The notes below the pieces were generated by a model. It saw nothing but the letters and a program-made list of their open reading frames with translations, was not told the DNA's origin and ran no database searches. Shown here piece after piece: positions 1 through 11,689 of a DNA stretch of 64,000 nucleotides. Every line of letters begins with the position of its first letter. Position 1 is the first letter of the stretch. This DNA is from Apostichopus japonicus (lineage: Eukaryota > Echinodermata > Holothuroidea > Aspidochirotida > Stichopodidae), in contig NC_092576.1 in the NCBI RefSeq assembly GCF_037975245.1, positions 43,469,611-43,533,610 on the forward strand, written 5' to 3'. Made by a program: the position numbers and the translations under genes.

Positions 1-301
1 TCCTTTTCGAACAGAGTACGCAAGGCATCCTAAGCATCACTAGGTTTCTCACTTGTTGTAATTAATTCCAGCTGACTAGATGCTATTGCAAGCACAATGG
101 TGAAAAATGCCAGTTGTGTCTTTTTCAAGTTTGCACTCTTCTACTTCTCACATACAGTAACCCCCAACTTTCCTGAGCCATCCTCATAGCCCACAGGCCT
201 TTTACAAGCAACAAATGTCTCATCTGGAAATTCCATGTCAGCCAGTTCGAGCCATCCATTTTGTTAATTTTCCACGTCATATCTTCTGTTGTTCCAGCCA
301 T
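1..301 (-). pseudogene. Decayed Ty1/copia gag fragment (left edge of window)
   Basis: Read on the minus strand from an ATG at 301, the translation gives a typical copia-type Gag start: a 'KMDGSNWLTWNFQMRHLLL' block followed by 'KGLW'. The frame is then lost near 'GLW'. It resumes in another frame with a block reading roughly 'AFFTIVLAIASSQLELITT' and 'DALRTLFEK', interrupted by a TAG stop. This order of blocks (W-x-FQM, then SSQLELI, then DAL-LFEK) is what I know from the UBN2/copia gag polypeptide family. The fragment runs off the left edge, so any protease, integrase and RT would lie outside. The frameshift and stop show it is dead. No LTR is recognisable to its right. Confidence 0.65.
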
Positions 302-2277
302 ATTGGTCAGTTGTCACGACTAAATTAACCAATTTAAGTACCGACAATTCCCAAGAAATGGTTCCAAAATCAGCACATAAATTCCAAACAACAATCTATT
401 CTACACAGTTAACTTCCAGTGTATGTGTCTGGGCCAATAACTTGTTCGAGTTAGCTAGAGAATAGGCATGAGACTGCTGAGTATATTACAGCCTGTTGCT
501 GCACATAACTTGTTCTTTCTATAAGAGTATAACAGAAACTGAGGAAAAATGTAAATTACACATATATAGAAAACAAAATTGCTTAAAGGTAGCACACTAA
601 TAATACAACCTGATTAAACAAACAATAGTTTGGAGCAGAGTTATAACAACAGGCACTTAACTGATCCACAGGCTGCATTCCTTCTTACTACGGGTACATA
701 TAAGAGAGCTAGGAACTTAAAGATATATAGTATTAAATAGAATGTGAGACTACATTTATTAACAGATTTCTATAAATAAACTCTTATATGAAGACTTCAG
801 ATATGAGGATAATAAACACGAGGATGTAATAAACTCTGGAAGCTCTCTGGGCTAATACTTAATACCAGTGGAACTGCATTTTGCAATATTAGTCATTATA
901 CATAACAAAACAAATCTAATAGTGAATGAAACTTTTCTTCTTTTTGGGAATAACTTTTTTTTGGTCATATATACATGGGAAAGCACCTTAGAGAAATCTG
1001 TGTGTGACACACACACACATAGGGAAGACTGTACGTGAATGACTAAGTACTTCTACTACTGTACCTATCATAGAAAACAACATAACAATAAAAAGATCGT
1101 AAACTCTCTTTAACAGATAAACATGTTGTCACAAAATGATCCCTGATATTGTTTTAAGTCACCTGGAATTATAAGTAGCTATGTACAACTACATGGCTCT
1201 ATGAGGTGCAATTGTTCTCAAGTACCAGCAGTAGGTCTAACTGTAATAGCAATAAGTATAAAGTGTAAGTAGTATAAAGCAAGCTAGTTTTATTTCTGTG
1301 TTACGTATCTTGCTCTACATATTAAGCATAGGGAATTGGGCCTAGACTTAAGTCATGGATCTAATACCTGTCTTGAACACTTGTAACAAAGTGACATTGA
1401 AATGGATCCCGATCCCAGGATGGAGGAAATTTTCACCCAGTCCAGCTTTAATAAAACTCATAATAAGCCATGATCTTAACTTATACATAGTACAAAGGCA
1501 GTCTACTAGTACTACTAATAATTTTTGTAAAATAATAATAATACTAAATTGTATCTTAATGCAGTCCAAATCTTTTCAAGAACAGGCCCCTTAGAATTAT
1601 TACACAAGGACAAGAAGGCGTAGGCTAAGAACTAAAGGTTATATGCCTTAGTCCATTATTAAAATTGGACTAAACTATGCAGGTATTCTAGTATTACTAA
1701 AACTAGGCTAGGGCCTACCTGTAGTAAAAACTTGTCGTAGTATATTACTTTAGTAAATACAAAAGTACTAGGCCTATAGGCTAGCCTAGGCTTGTACTAG
1801 GGGCCTAGTACAGTAATATTACTGTCCGCTATGCCCTCGAATTTTTAAATTTTAACTATTTAGTAGCCATAAGTAGTACCGTGACTTATCAACTCCCTGA
1901 TTTTTCCATATTAACGCAAAAAAATGAAGGGAATCTATGCCGAATAGAAAGATTACGAAAAATACGAGACGTTGCAAATCTAGCACTAGCTACTTCATAG
2001 TCGACATATAGCGCTAGGCTGCAGGTTATAGGATACGGTGCTTTCGTGTATATGTGTATTATGTACGTTAGGATACATGTTTTAGGGGCAACCAAAACCA
2101 CATAGGAGCACCATTTTCGTTGACCAAAAAATCACACTTTTCGGGGGAGTTACAACTTTTTTGAAAAATATGAGTAAGATTCAAGCTTATATATTACAAA
2201 AATGTTATTTTTACGGTAAAAAGTTGTCTAAGACGCGAAAGTCACATAACGATAGACGTCGACTCGATTTGACTTAC
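302..2277. other. AT-rich intergenic DNA, no gene seen
   Basis: I see no open frame longer than about 80 codons with protein-like composition. There is a short (AC)n run near 1003-1018. At about 1620-1830 there is a patch rich in CTAG and AGGCCT words, giving local palindromes such as TAGGCCTATAGGCTAGCCTA; a similar patch lies near 10700-10760. Confidence 0.5.
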
Positions 2278-2451
2278 CTTTATGTTTTTGCGTTGGTCGT
2301 CGATAAGAAAATGCACTGTTCTATTGGTAAAATCTTCGTTTCTTTCCGGAAATGATCGTATTTGAGTCTCTAAAGTATCCTTTATCGAGCTACGATACTC
2401 GTAAACCCGAATGACATTGGGATGTTTGCGAATTTTACCGATTACATCCAT
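2278..2451 (-). CDS. Candidate first coding exon, unknown protein
   Basis: A minus-strand open segment starts at ATG 2451, begins MDVIGKIRKHPNVIRVYEY and ends exactly at a strong donor (AAAG then GTAAGTC, phase 0). The composition is protein-like, with mixed charged residues and no low complexity. The frame is also open upstream of the ATG to a TGA near 2550, so the ATG is the first Met in frame. Its Kozak context is mediocre (T at -3, G at +4). I recognise no domain and have not found a next exon to the left, so this could be a chance ORF. Confidence 0.25.
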
Positions 2452-4049
2452 ACATGGAAGTAGCGAACCGAAGTCCGTAGAACCGGATTTGCGCGAAACA
2501 ATTACTTCCGGGTCAAGTAGCTGTGCTCGAAAATTTGCTAGTAACGGTCATATATTGAGGTCAGACTTCCAACTGTATAGGGGTTTGAAATCATCAATAT
2601 TAACCATCCCGAACACGTGTGAGAGGTACATGAATGGACATACTGGGACTTTTACAGAGTATAGAGTTTACTTTGTCACAAATCATTGTATGATTGTGTA
2701 TTCAGCAAACGTCTTTACATCCGAAGTTACATAATCCTTAATATGTGTACAAAATATCAAAAAGGTTTCCGGCGATAAATATAGCTCTTAATCTGTATAT
2801 GATTCTAACCACTAAGGTGTACGTGTTTATTCCTCGCAGTGAACCAGGAATTATAATTCTTAACTGAGTAAATCCCACCATTAAGGGAATGTGAAATACT
2901 TCTGCCTGGGAATGAACAATCCTAATAATGTCGTCAAGAGCTAATATTGTTGTGGGCTGTAAGTAATTATAATATGTTAATGTGGTACTGCTGGAAGAGT
3001 CTAACAAAACAGTTATGATTTTTTACCGAGTGGATGATAAAGATATGGTCTTGTGTTTCAAAATAAACCACGTTTACTGATCTTTAATCGCAGACTGTTT
3101 GCATGAATAAAGTCGTGGACACGGATGTACAATATACTCAAGTTATCCATATTATGTTTCTCCCTTCACATACAGACGTGCAGCCATCAGATAGCGCTCT
3201 CGTCTCTTACAACTAGCCTCGGGCGATTGACACGTGACAATACGACTCGTCGAGGGTAAAGCATCCGGCAGTCGATTTGATTCTGGTGCGAACACAGTCA
3301 AATACCGAGCAGAAGATGTCGCTGGAAGTATAATCGAATGTAATTTTACAATCAACGTGATCATCATCATTGTGACCGGATGACATTGATATTTGTTTTC
3401 ATATAATCGTTATTTTTGTTTCCTTAGTTAGTTACACAACTCAGTATCATGTTACTTTACTCACAATAAAACTCAAATGCCATGAAGCATTACCGTATAT
3501 TATAGTCAAATGTTTTCATTATTTAATTCCAGTTATCATAAACCATTCGATTCAAACCAGAATAACTTGCAAAAGTATAAGGTGGGTAATTAACTGGTTA
3601 ATATTCACTGCGTATACAGCCCAATTGTTTAAGTGAACGTCGCTTGCATTCGACTTTGTAAAGCTAAAGCAAATGAGGAAATGACACCAACTTTAACGAA
3701 ATGTCGAGTAACTGCGTTGTACAACACTTGGTAACACGGCGAAGTATTGTTCTTGTGTTTTCAAGACACGTGTGACGCACAACTCGATAATTTGAGACGT
3801 TTCCCTTGTACTGTTAGGTTAACTCTGTAAATATAGAAACATTGTAACATGGTATTTATACAACTCGCATACCTGCTGAGAAGCACCGTAGCAACCTGTT
3901 TCTGTGTTGACGGAAATTCCTTCTCGCAGCTGTCCCAGCATGAATCAAGAAAACAGCGGGAAGGAGGGCATGGGGTAACTTTAACCTCATTTTGGCAGCT
4001 GTTTATTACCTTGTACAGAACATTATAGGTCAACGCTTTTGCGGTTGAC
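2452..4049. other. Intergenic DNA, no gene seen
   Basis: Only short open frames with no recognisable domain. No tandem repeat or transposon end is obvious in this stretch. Confidence 0.4.
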
Positions 4050-4276
4050 AATTTTCTGACCGATCGAAGAAACAGGGGTCATCCCTTGGTATGTAAACTC
4101 TCTTGAGTGTCTTTGTCAGACGTATTATTTTTCCTAGAAAAAATCTCAAGGGCATTAATCTTTCAAAAGAATATTGCAGGTCTACACGTTTACGACTGAA
4201 AACTTTCTCACCGATCGAAGAAACAGGGGTCATCCCTTGGTATGTGAACTCTCTTGGGTGTCTTTGTCAGACCGTG
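4050..4276. repeat. Two-copy direct repeat, about 151-bp spacing
   Basis: A segment of about 75 bp (CCGATCGAAGAAACAGGGGT, then CATCCCTTGGTATGT, then CTTTGTCAGA) occurs at about 4050-4125 and again at about 4201-4276 with only a few substitutions. The second copy is interrupted right after its CAGA by the palindromic insertion described next. Comparing the two copies defines that insertion. Confidence 0.75.
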
Positions 4277-4309
4277 GAGTTATAAACAGACTGTTTATAG
4301 CTCCATGGT
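4272..4309. mobile_element. 38-bp palindromic insertion flanked by CAGA
   Basis: Arms at 4272-4288 and 4292-4308 are inverted repeats of each other (15 of 17 pairs) around a GAC loop. The uninterrupted sister repeat at 4115-4135 reads CAGACGTATT. Here CAGA is followed by the palindrome and then by CAGATGTATT, so the palindrome was added between duplicated CAGA 4-mers. A related palindrome at 60431-60454 shares the core CCATGGAGCTATAA. It could be a micro-MITE or a hairpin copied in during repair. Confidence 0.6.
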
Positions 4310-4325
4310 CAGATGTATTATTTTT

Positions 4326-4355
4326 GGTTCCTTGCTTTTTGCAAAGCAAGGAACC
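4326..4355. repeat. Terminal hairpin of the TGACCT repeat
   Basis: GGTTCCTTGCTTTT is followed by GCAAAGCAAGGAACC, an inverted repeat with a short loop. The equivalent hairpin stands at the opposite end of copy C (about 36173-36199). Confidence 0.75.
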
Positions 4356-4949
4356 TATGCATTCAACTTGGCGTGTGTGTGTGCGTGTGTGTATGTGACG
4401 CTTGGCTTGTGTACACGATATCTCAATAAGGAAATGAAGTATCATGTTCAAACTTGTTGGGTGGATAGCCCATAGTGAGAGGAAGATCCCTATTGTTTTT
4501 GGTGCCCGCAAAGGTCACCAAAGGTCAGTAAGATGCCAAAAACCAATATATTAAAAACAGCAATAACTCCCATTGACAGGGTCCGACATGGTTGATATTT
4601 TGGGAGTAGTTGTGAATGGGGTAAGGGATCGTTTCCAAACATAACGGTAATGTGATCGAAGGTCAACAAAGGTCAATTAATGATAAGAAACTAGAATATT
4701 TGCGATAACTTGAGAACGAAATGTCCGTTAGGGTTGGGAGTTGCTTTAATTTTATCCAATTGTCGACCCGCATCTGTGTGACCCTTGACCTCAACTTGAC
4801 CTCTGTGACCTCTACGTGTTTTGGGGGATTTTTACAGTTTTGATGCTATTTTCAGATGTCAAAGGTACCTTCTGATCATGAATGTCAATAGGTTGACCCC
4901 GTGTGACCTTTATGTGCGAAGTTATATGGGGTCAAAGTTTTTCGGTCGG

Positions 4950-5995
4950 TGTGCTGTCCTCGCGCTAATAAACTGAGGGCGCTATACAGCCAGACAACCA
5001 TTTCCCCTCAAGCCCCAAAATAAAGAAACCGTGACAAGATCATGGACGTTTGACAACAGTTTAATACGTTGATGAATGAGTGAGAACACGGTAAAACTGA
5101 AAGAAACAAAGGAAAAAACTATGTCTAAATAACAAGGTGAGAATAATGAACATGTTATAAAAACCAGGCTAGATAACATATGCCAAAAGCAGGTGACATT
5201 CCTGACGAAAGATAAAGTGAAATTAACATAGGCAAGGTGAACAAATACTGTATGTCTGACTTGTGGTTATCCGAAAACTGTACACTATATATACTACAAT
5301 GACAACGTAGGGAACACATAATACGTAACTGTAAACAATGAGTAAACAATGGTCTAACCGAAACTCCATACAACCAAAATCTTAGCTACACGTACCCTGT
5401 ACGCACACCAAGCAAATAACAAAGATAACATAACCCGTAAATAGAAGCCCAAGGGTAACGAAACATACTGAATGAGTTGTGAAGGAATAGAATACTCAAG
5501 AATAGATGTGAAGTACACGCAATAATAAAATAGATACCAAAAATTACTACAATAAACAACCTAGTAAGACTGCTACAAAAAACCCTAACAACCAGGTAAC
5601 GTGTGAGCCCAAGTACGCAAATCTCACGAACCGTAAGTAACAACGTAAAACAGGAACGTAGCGAAATTGGTCTACGGTAATACATAATGGAGAATAGAAA
5701 ACATTAGGGCCGTACCTCACAAAACACAGCAGAAACTGGCCAATAACAACTTAGATTTACAATTTTGTGATCCTAAATGGCAGTAAATAATACAACAAAT
5801 ACTTACAGACTATCACACTCCAAGGATAGAAACTATGAGTATAGATTAAGGTTATTATGATTGCATCTAAAACAAGCGATGCTTCTGAGATTAACGTGAG
5901 AATTGTAAACAAAACGATTTCTGAGCGTCCACAAGAAAAGGGTGGCGCTATACTAAAAAGAAAACATGAATAGGAATAAAATCAAAAACACAACA
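4950..5995. mobile_element. Solo LTR, 1046 bp, 5-bp target duplication GTCGG
   Basis: The insert begins TGTGCTGTCC and ends AAACACAACA, so it has the TG...CA termini of an LTR. It is flanked by GTCGG at 4945-4949 and 5996-6000. The uninterrupted repeat copy near 12615-12640 reads straight through this point (TTTTTCGGTCGG, then AGTAAGGATGG), which proves an insertion. It has no internal tandem repeat and no long coding frame. AATAAA occurs near its right end (about 5975), which suggests plus orientation. It shows no resemblance to the BEL LTR at 58404. The parent family is unknown; 5 bp suits Gypsy, BEL or ERV-like integrases. Confidence 0.75.
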
Positions 5996-6689
5996 GTCGG
6001 AGTTAGGATGGTTGTACAGACTTGTCGTTTTGTTTTTTGGAATCAGGAGATTAAACTACATCTGAAACCAAGGTCAAAAGGTCAAAGGTCACATTAGAAA
6101 AAATGTGCTTATTTTGGGAGGAAACGAGCAAAAAAGAAAATGTTTGGTTTTGATGCTAGATTTGGATATCAAAGGTACCTTCTGATCAAAAATGTCAATT
6201 GGTTGACACCCGTGTGACCTTCGTGTGCGAAGTTATGTGAGGTCAAAGTTAATTTTCAGACATTTAATGCAACAACTCCCAGTTCCAAGGTGTTACACAG
6301 TTGATATTTTGAGACAAGTTGCAAATGGTATTGGTGAGTATTTTCAAACTTAACGGTCATGTGATACAAGGTCACCAAAGGTCAATTAATGATAAAAAAA
6401 ACTAGTATTTTTGCGATAACTGGAGAACAAATTGTCCGTTAGGGTTGGGAGTTGCTTCAATGCAATCCAATCGTCGACCCGCATCTGGGTGACCCTTGAC
6501 CTCAATTTGACCTCTGTTGACCTTTTCATGTTTTGTGGATTTTTACAGTTTTGATGCTATTTTCAGATGTTAAAGGTACCTTCTGATCATAAATGTCAAT
6601 GGGTTGACCCCCGTGTGACCTTCGTGTGCAAAGTTATATGAGGTCAAAGTTAATTTTCACACATTTAATGCAATAACTCCCACCCAGAT

Positions 6690-7240
6690 AACATCATGCT
6701 AGCGGTCCACCGGCGGCCCGCCAGCTGCACCACTGGCGGTCCACCGGCGGGGAAAGCCGGCGGAACGCCAGAGATTTGGCCGGCTTTAATCCGGCGGTCC
6801 GCCGGCGATTACGCCAGAAGACCGCCGGAGAAACGCCAACGTACCGCCGGTGTACCGCCAGTGTTCCACAAGCAGACCGCCGAAGAAACGCCAGCGTACC
6901 GCCGGTGTACCGCCAGTGTTCCACCAGTAAACCGCCAAAGAAACGCCGGCGTTCCGCCGGTGTACAGCCAGTGTTCCACCGGCAGACCGCCGAAGAAACT
7001 CCAGCGTACCGCCGGTGTTCCACCAGTAGACCACCAAAGAAACGCCAGCGTACCGCCGAATAAACGCCAGCGTACCGCTGGTGTACCGCCAGTGTTCCAC
7101 CAGAAGACCGCCGAAGAAACGCCAGTGTACCGTCGGTGTACTACCAGCAGACTGCCGGAGAAACGCAAGCTTACCACCGGAGTACCGCCAGTGTTCCGCT
7201 GAATTTCTGTCAGAGAGAGCCACTGGCTATCCGCTAGCTA
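6690..7240. repeat. GC-rich 55-bp minisatellite
   Basis: Tandem units built from 'ACCGCCGGTGTACCGCCAGT' and 'GACCGCCGAAGAAACGCCAG' start at 6841, 6896, 6951 and 7006, a period of exactly 55 bp. Shortened or rearranged units follow up to about 7240. The left part (6690-6800) is made of CCGGCGG/CCGCCGG palindromic words. Because 55 is not a multiple of 3, the long open frames on both strands here cannot keep one repeating peptide, so they are artefacts of stop-poor GC-rich sequence. Decaying units can be traced to about 7380. Confidence 0.85.
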
Positions 7241-7329
7241 ATATCCAGTGTTCTGGCGACCTGCTAGCCCAAATCTGGTATTCCGCCAGCAACCCACTAG
7301 GCAGAGATCTTCACATGAATTGCTAACCA

Positions 7330-8600
7330 AATATCTGTGTTCCGGCAGGCAACTGTCCATCAAATATCTGGTTTTGTCCCAGCACATTGTCAAGGGAAAG
7401 CCAGCAAGAGTGCCAGCTTGTTTGGGGTGTACTACTAGAACAGAGCTATTGGTCTACCTGCAGATTTTACTGAATTACACATGCGGTTACATATGAAGAA
7501 ATAATGACTAACACAGTGAAATTAGTTGCTACCTTTTTTTATTACGCCTATAAATTACAAAGCGAGAAAATGAGTTCCAGCGTTAAATATTCCAACAGCA
7601 CTAAAGAAATTCACTCGTCAACTGTTTGTGGTGTAGTCCGAGATATCGTGAGATTATCCCTCACGACCAGATGCACCCTTCAGAAATCTCACCACCGCCG
7701 CCTGAATATCAATGAAGTCGATTGTGCAGTTCCTCCGTACAGCTTCTGTTAATACGAAACACATTACACAAAACATTACATAAAAGATTGCATTCTACAC
7801 AAGCAATAAAATGAAGCCAATAATTGGTTACTCGATACTCATAGCTTGAACAGTTACTACTGTTCATGTTCCACAACCGTACATCAGTTACTACTGTACT
7901 GTGCTCGTAACACAGTAACATGTGTTACAGGTGGCACGTGGCAACTTTTTCTAATTGCAAATTTAAAAAAATAATAATAATTTAAAATTTTAAAATTTAA
8001 AACATTAAAAAGATTAAATTTAAAAAAATTTAAAATTACTGCAAATTTTCACCTGTCTGACTCTTAGTTCAACGTGTCACAGCTTTCTGATAATTACTGT
8101 GCCAACTGTAACACTAGCTATGAGTATCGGCTGGGGTCCCATATTATGATCACAATTGGTTAAACTACATTATTCACATTTTCACACATTTACCATTTTT
8201 GCCGTGATATACGAAATATTTCCTTTGCCTTTGACAGTCACCTTCTTTCATTTTATACTGAACACATGCATTACTGTTGCAAATCCAGGTCCCATCAATT
8301 GGGAAATTGGATGATAGAAAGTGACAATGACCTGGTCAATAAAGTCATATGGTGAATAAACTTTAAAATCAATGCTGAATGCTGCTTTACAACTGCATCT
8401 GAAACAACACATCTTGCATCAACATATATTTGTAGTAAATTTTTTAAATGACCAGAATTCAATGTAAATTAAAGCAAGAATTCTCGTTGATGGGATGTTG
8501 GATTGAAAAGTTGGCCAATCCATGAGTCAAATGCACAAGCCCCTCCCCACAACTCAAGATTCTCTTCACTGCTGCTGAAAACAAAAATGACACATATTAA
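7330..8600. other. Intergenic DNA with an AT-only stretch
   Basis: No gene seen. At about 7957-8036 the sequence is almost only A and T (AAATTT words). The segment near 7830-7930 (CTCGATACTCATAGCT, then TACTACTGTTCATGT) recurs near 12121-12180, so it is a dispersed repeat. Confidence 0.45.
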
Positions 8601-8607
8601 CTCACTT

Positions 8608-8769
8608 TCAATTATGTATTTCATACATGTAGCTTCGCAAAGGCTGTTTTCCCAGTGGTACATATGTCCAGTTCAGTGTGGTAGCAACTGCATTTGCCAA
8701 TACATCACTCAGGATTCTTTTAACGCACTCCTTCAACGTGTTGCCACCAAGAATTGATAGTCTTTTCAT
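8608..8769 (-). CDS. Terminal exon of a DUF4806-like protein (partial gene)
   Basis: An acceptor (TTGTTTCAAG) precedes an open segment of 53 codons plus TGA that starts MKRLSILGGN. It contains LKECVKRILSDVLANAVATT followed by LNWTYVPLGKQPL. As I know it, DUF4806 (PF16064) has a GG, then an amphipathic VRRIL helix, then a conserved N-W and G-K near the end, and this segment fits that order. The preceding exon at 9228-9349 ends in phase 0 and this one begins in phase 0. A GTGAGT just after the TGA and a good acceptor near 8577 leave open an alternative 3' exon. The function of DUF4806 is not known. Confidence 0.5.
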   Translation of the reverse strand: MKRLSILGGNTLKECVKRILSDVLANAVATTLNWTYVPLGKQPLRSYMYEIHN

Positions 8770-9227
8770 CTTGAAACAACAAAAAGAAAGAAAAGTTAAT
8801 CAGAAACCATTACAATAATTATTATACAAACAGAAATATTCAAGTAATTCTATTTCATCCCACACTTTGGCATCTTTTGCTAATTTCTTATCAATATTTT
8901 AAGAGGAACTAGCAATGCAGTGCTGCAATATGTTCCTTTCTGGGTCCAGTCAAAAACAAGATTGATTTAACAGCCCACTTTTGTAGAATGCACCGCAAGT
9001 TAAAATCATTTCTGGCCAAACTCTTGTTACCTAAATGCTTTCATATCATTAGAGTTTTAATTGTCTCCCAGGAAAAGGAAATTAGCCCCTCAGGAAATAT
9101 TTTTATTTTGTACAGACCACTGACACAATAAAACCTGACTTGGCTTCAAATTTATAATGATAAACTAACATTACACTCTGGAAAACTGTTTTCTGATTAC
9201 TTTCCTTACACTTTTAAACTGACTCAC

Positions 9228-9349
9228 CAAATATCTTTCCAAAGCCTTGTTTGTTTCAATAGAGTCATCCAGGTTATTAAATTCCTCCAAAGATCCCACA
9301 GGAATAGTAATGCGCTGGCTTCTAACAATTAGTTCCTGAAAATCCTGAT
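9228..9349 (-). CDS. Internal exon of the DUF4806-like protein
   Basis: A 122-bp minus-strand exon lies between an acceptor (AATTTTTCCAG) and a perfect donor (TTG then GTGAGT). It reads QDFQELIVRSQRITIPVGSL followed by EEFNNLDDSIETNKALERYL. A hydrophobic strand 'ITIPV', then 'EEFNNLDD', then an 'ALERYL' helix matches the N-terminal half of DUF4806 as I remember the family, and it splices in frame to the exon at 8608-8769. It starts with two bases of a split codon, so there must be an upstream exon. I could not place one with confidence; an open segment near 9915-10005 is a weak candidate. Confidence 0.5.
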
Positions 9350-11020
9350 CTGGAAAAATTGAAAAATTGTGATTAAATCTGCTGACCCCATCTCCCTCAA
9401 AAAACAACAACAACAACAGCATACTTTGGTGTTTCCATACTGCAAATTAAAGTTAACAGTAAATAAGTTCACAACAACATATTGTGCAGGAGAGGAATGG
9501 CTATATGTCGCTCTTTTATATACTTAGAATCTTTTCACTATTAACTTCAACTGTGTCATCATGCAGCTCAAAGTTGTTATCATTATTGCATGTTTCTTGT
9601 AAAATAGCGATTTTGTATTCACCTCATTTTGTATTTTCCTTGTTTAGTTCGCCCAGGGATTTCACATAAGTCTTTTTTTTCTGTAAATCTACTGCAAAAA
9701 AAGAACCAAAAACAACAACCTAGAGCTCTTCATTCTGTATTCATTACTTACAATGGGCATCACCCCTTCAATTAAAATGTTTTTTTTTTTGGAGAACTTC
9801 CTACGTTGTCCTTATATAAGGTCAAATTTACATCATCAAATACAGACATATCATTTTATTTGTTACTTTGTCTGCAGAGATTTTTAAACATAATAGCGAC
9901 TGGTAATTACCCTCCTGCTTGCCCAAAGTTGTATCTACTTTCATTGCCATTTAATTCACCTGGGAATACAATAGAGGGGCAAATTGAACCTAAGCTACCT
10001 TCACCAACTGTGCTTTCATGATTTATTGCCAAGGAATTTAAACAGTTCTCCCCGCAACACTGTAAACTGTTAACCCTTTAAAGTAACTTTCCATAGAGTT
10101 AAATAGTGGCATGCAGTACAGACATAGCATAGAGGCAGTTCTGCTATTGGGCAACTAAACTTTACTTTAACTGAGGATCACTTCAATCTAGGCAGTTATT
10201 TTCTTGGAAATCATGCGCAGAATGATTCACCAGAAACTGAGCACATGGAATAGACCCAATGCAAATATTTCAAATTGACAGTAGCCAAGACAAAAAGCAA
10301 CAAAAAGAGATAAGGCAGCCACAATTTTTTTAGAAGCCTAGAGGCTATAGATATGAAATATTTTTCATTATCATGTTGGTTGGTACCATTATACTCCACA
10401 GGAGTACTCATAAACTATAATGACGATGATCTATTGTTCTCCAAAATGCTTAATTTGTTACATAAACTTTGAAGCCTAAGCACTAAACATGAAATCCAAA
10501 AAGATTTAACCACCACCCCATTCCTGATATTTGAAAACAACCATAGGTCTACTTATATTATTATTATTAATAAGGTTTTAACACTGAGTCTTTACCTTCT
10601 TAAGTAGGCCCAGGGGCCTAGCTATAAACAAATAAAACAGTACATTATTTCTTAAAAGTTATGGATGACCATGATTTTTCAATACTGTAACATACCAAAT
10701 TATTCAAAACTAGGCCTAGCCTAGTAGTACTAGTGTACTACTACTACTTAGTAACTAGTATTGTAATATATATTTCAGAATATGATATTTAAAATTAGGG
10801 GGAAGCCATCCATAGTCATCTAGTAATATTTACAGTGTTAACCTTCTGCAGATAACATTTTTCTTCTAATACAGTGAGCAAACAAATTTTCGGCATAACA
10901 TTGCATAACCTAGCTATTATACAAACAACGGTCATTAGTTTACCTTTATGTGTGATCGTTATTGCTCAGCCTAACACAATTAACACCTACAAATGTAGGC
11001 TAGGTGTAAGTTATACACCG
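9350..11020. other. Presumed intron or upstream region of the DUF4806-like gene
   Basis: AT-rich, with no clear long exon. Minus-strand open segments near 9540-9600 and 9915-10005 lack convincing paired splice sites. A CTAGGCCTAG-rich patch lies at about 10710-10760. Confidence 0.35.
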
Positions 11021-11028
11021 CGAAGTTA

Positions 11029-11689
11029 ATTTTCATGCATTTAATGCAATAACTCCCAGTGCCAAGGTGTGACAAGGTTGATTTTTTTGGACAAGTTGCA
11101 AATGGTATAGGGGAATATTTTCAAACTTAATGGTCACGTGATCCAATGTCACCAAAGGTCAGCTAATGTTAAAAAAGCAGTATTTTGGGGGGAGAAAATG
11201 GGCAAAGAAAAAATGTTTGAATTTTACAGTCATGCTCTTTTTAGGTCTCACCGATCAAAAATGTCAATTGGTTGACCTCCGGGTGACCTTTGTGTGTGAA
11301 GTTATGTATACAAGTTCAAATTTTTAGACATTTAATGCAATTAAATCTCAATGCCAAGGTGTGACATGGGTGATATTTTGGGACAAGTTGTGAATGGGGT
11401 GGTGGAACATTTTGAAACTTAAAGGTCATGTCATCTGAGGTCACCAATGTTATCATATCTGTTGACACGCTTGTAGGTCTCATATATTTCTTACATTTTC
11501 GATGCCATATTTAGATCTAAAAAGTGCCTTTTGATAAAAAATCCGATCACATTTTGTGATCACAAAAGTGTTGGCTATAGTCTTGGTTACTTTATGGGAA
11601 CATGTAGGACCACAATTACTAGGACTATTTGAGCCCAATCTTGCTTGATAATATTATGTGTATTGTCATATACCCCAAGCAAGGAACCA
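11029..11689 (+). repeat. TGACCT-rich repeat, copy B1 (far-end segment)
   Basis: It carries the 'GCAATAACTCCCAGTGCCAAGG' phrase (20-base core at 11047), then the 'GATCACATTTTGTGATCACA' palindromic segment, then the terminal block ending AAGCAAGGAACC at 11678-11689. It corresponds to the 34092-34900 end of copy C in the opposite orientation. It is truncated at its left end. Confidence 0.7.

Larger units (their letters stand above)
4326..6677 (+). repeat. TGACCT-rich interspersed repeat, copy A (split by a solo LTR)
   Basis: It starts with a hairpin at 4326-4355 (GGTTCCTTGCTT, short loop, AAGCAAGGAACC), then a (GT)n stretch, then sequence packed with AGGTCA and TGACCT hexamers in phrases such as 'AAGGTCACCAAAGGTCA' and 'GACCTCAATTTGACCTCT'. 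The same phrases recur at 11029-11689, 12314-14118 and, inverted, 34092-36199. A solo LTR occupies 4950-5995; the flanks rejoin exactly as in the uninterrupted copy near 12615-12640. At its right end the repeat runs directly into a GC-rich minisatellite. No protein is encoded. Confidence 0.8.

Noticed and set aside
6694-7223. Several long frames (up to 168 codons) on both strands
   Set aside because: Produced by the GC-rich 55-bp minisatellite; overlapping frames on both strands have repeat-derived composition.
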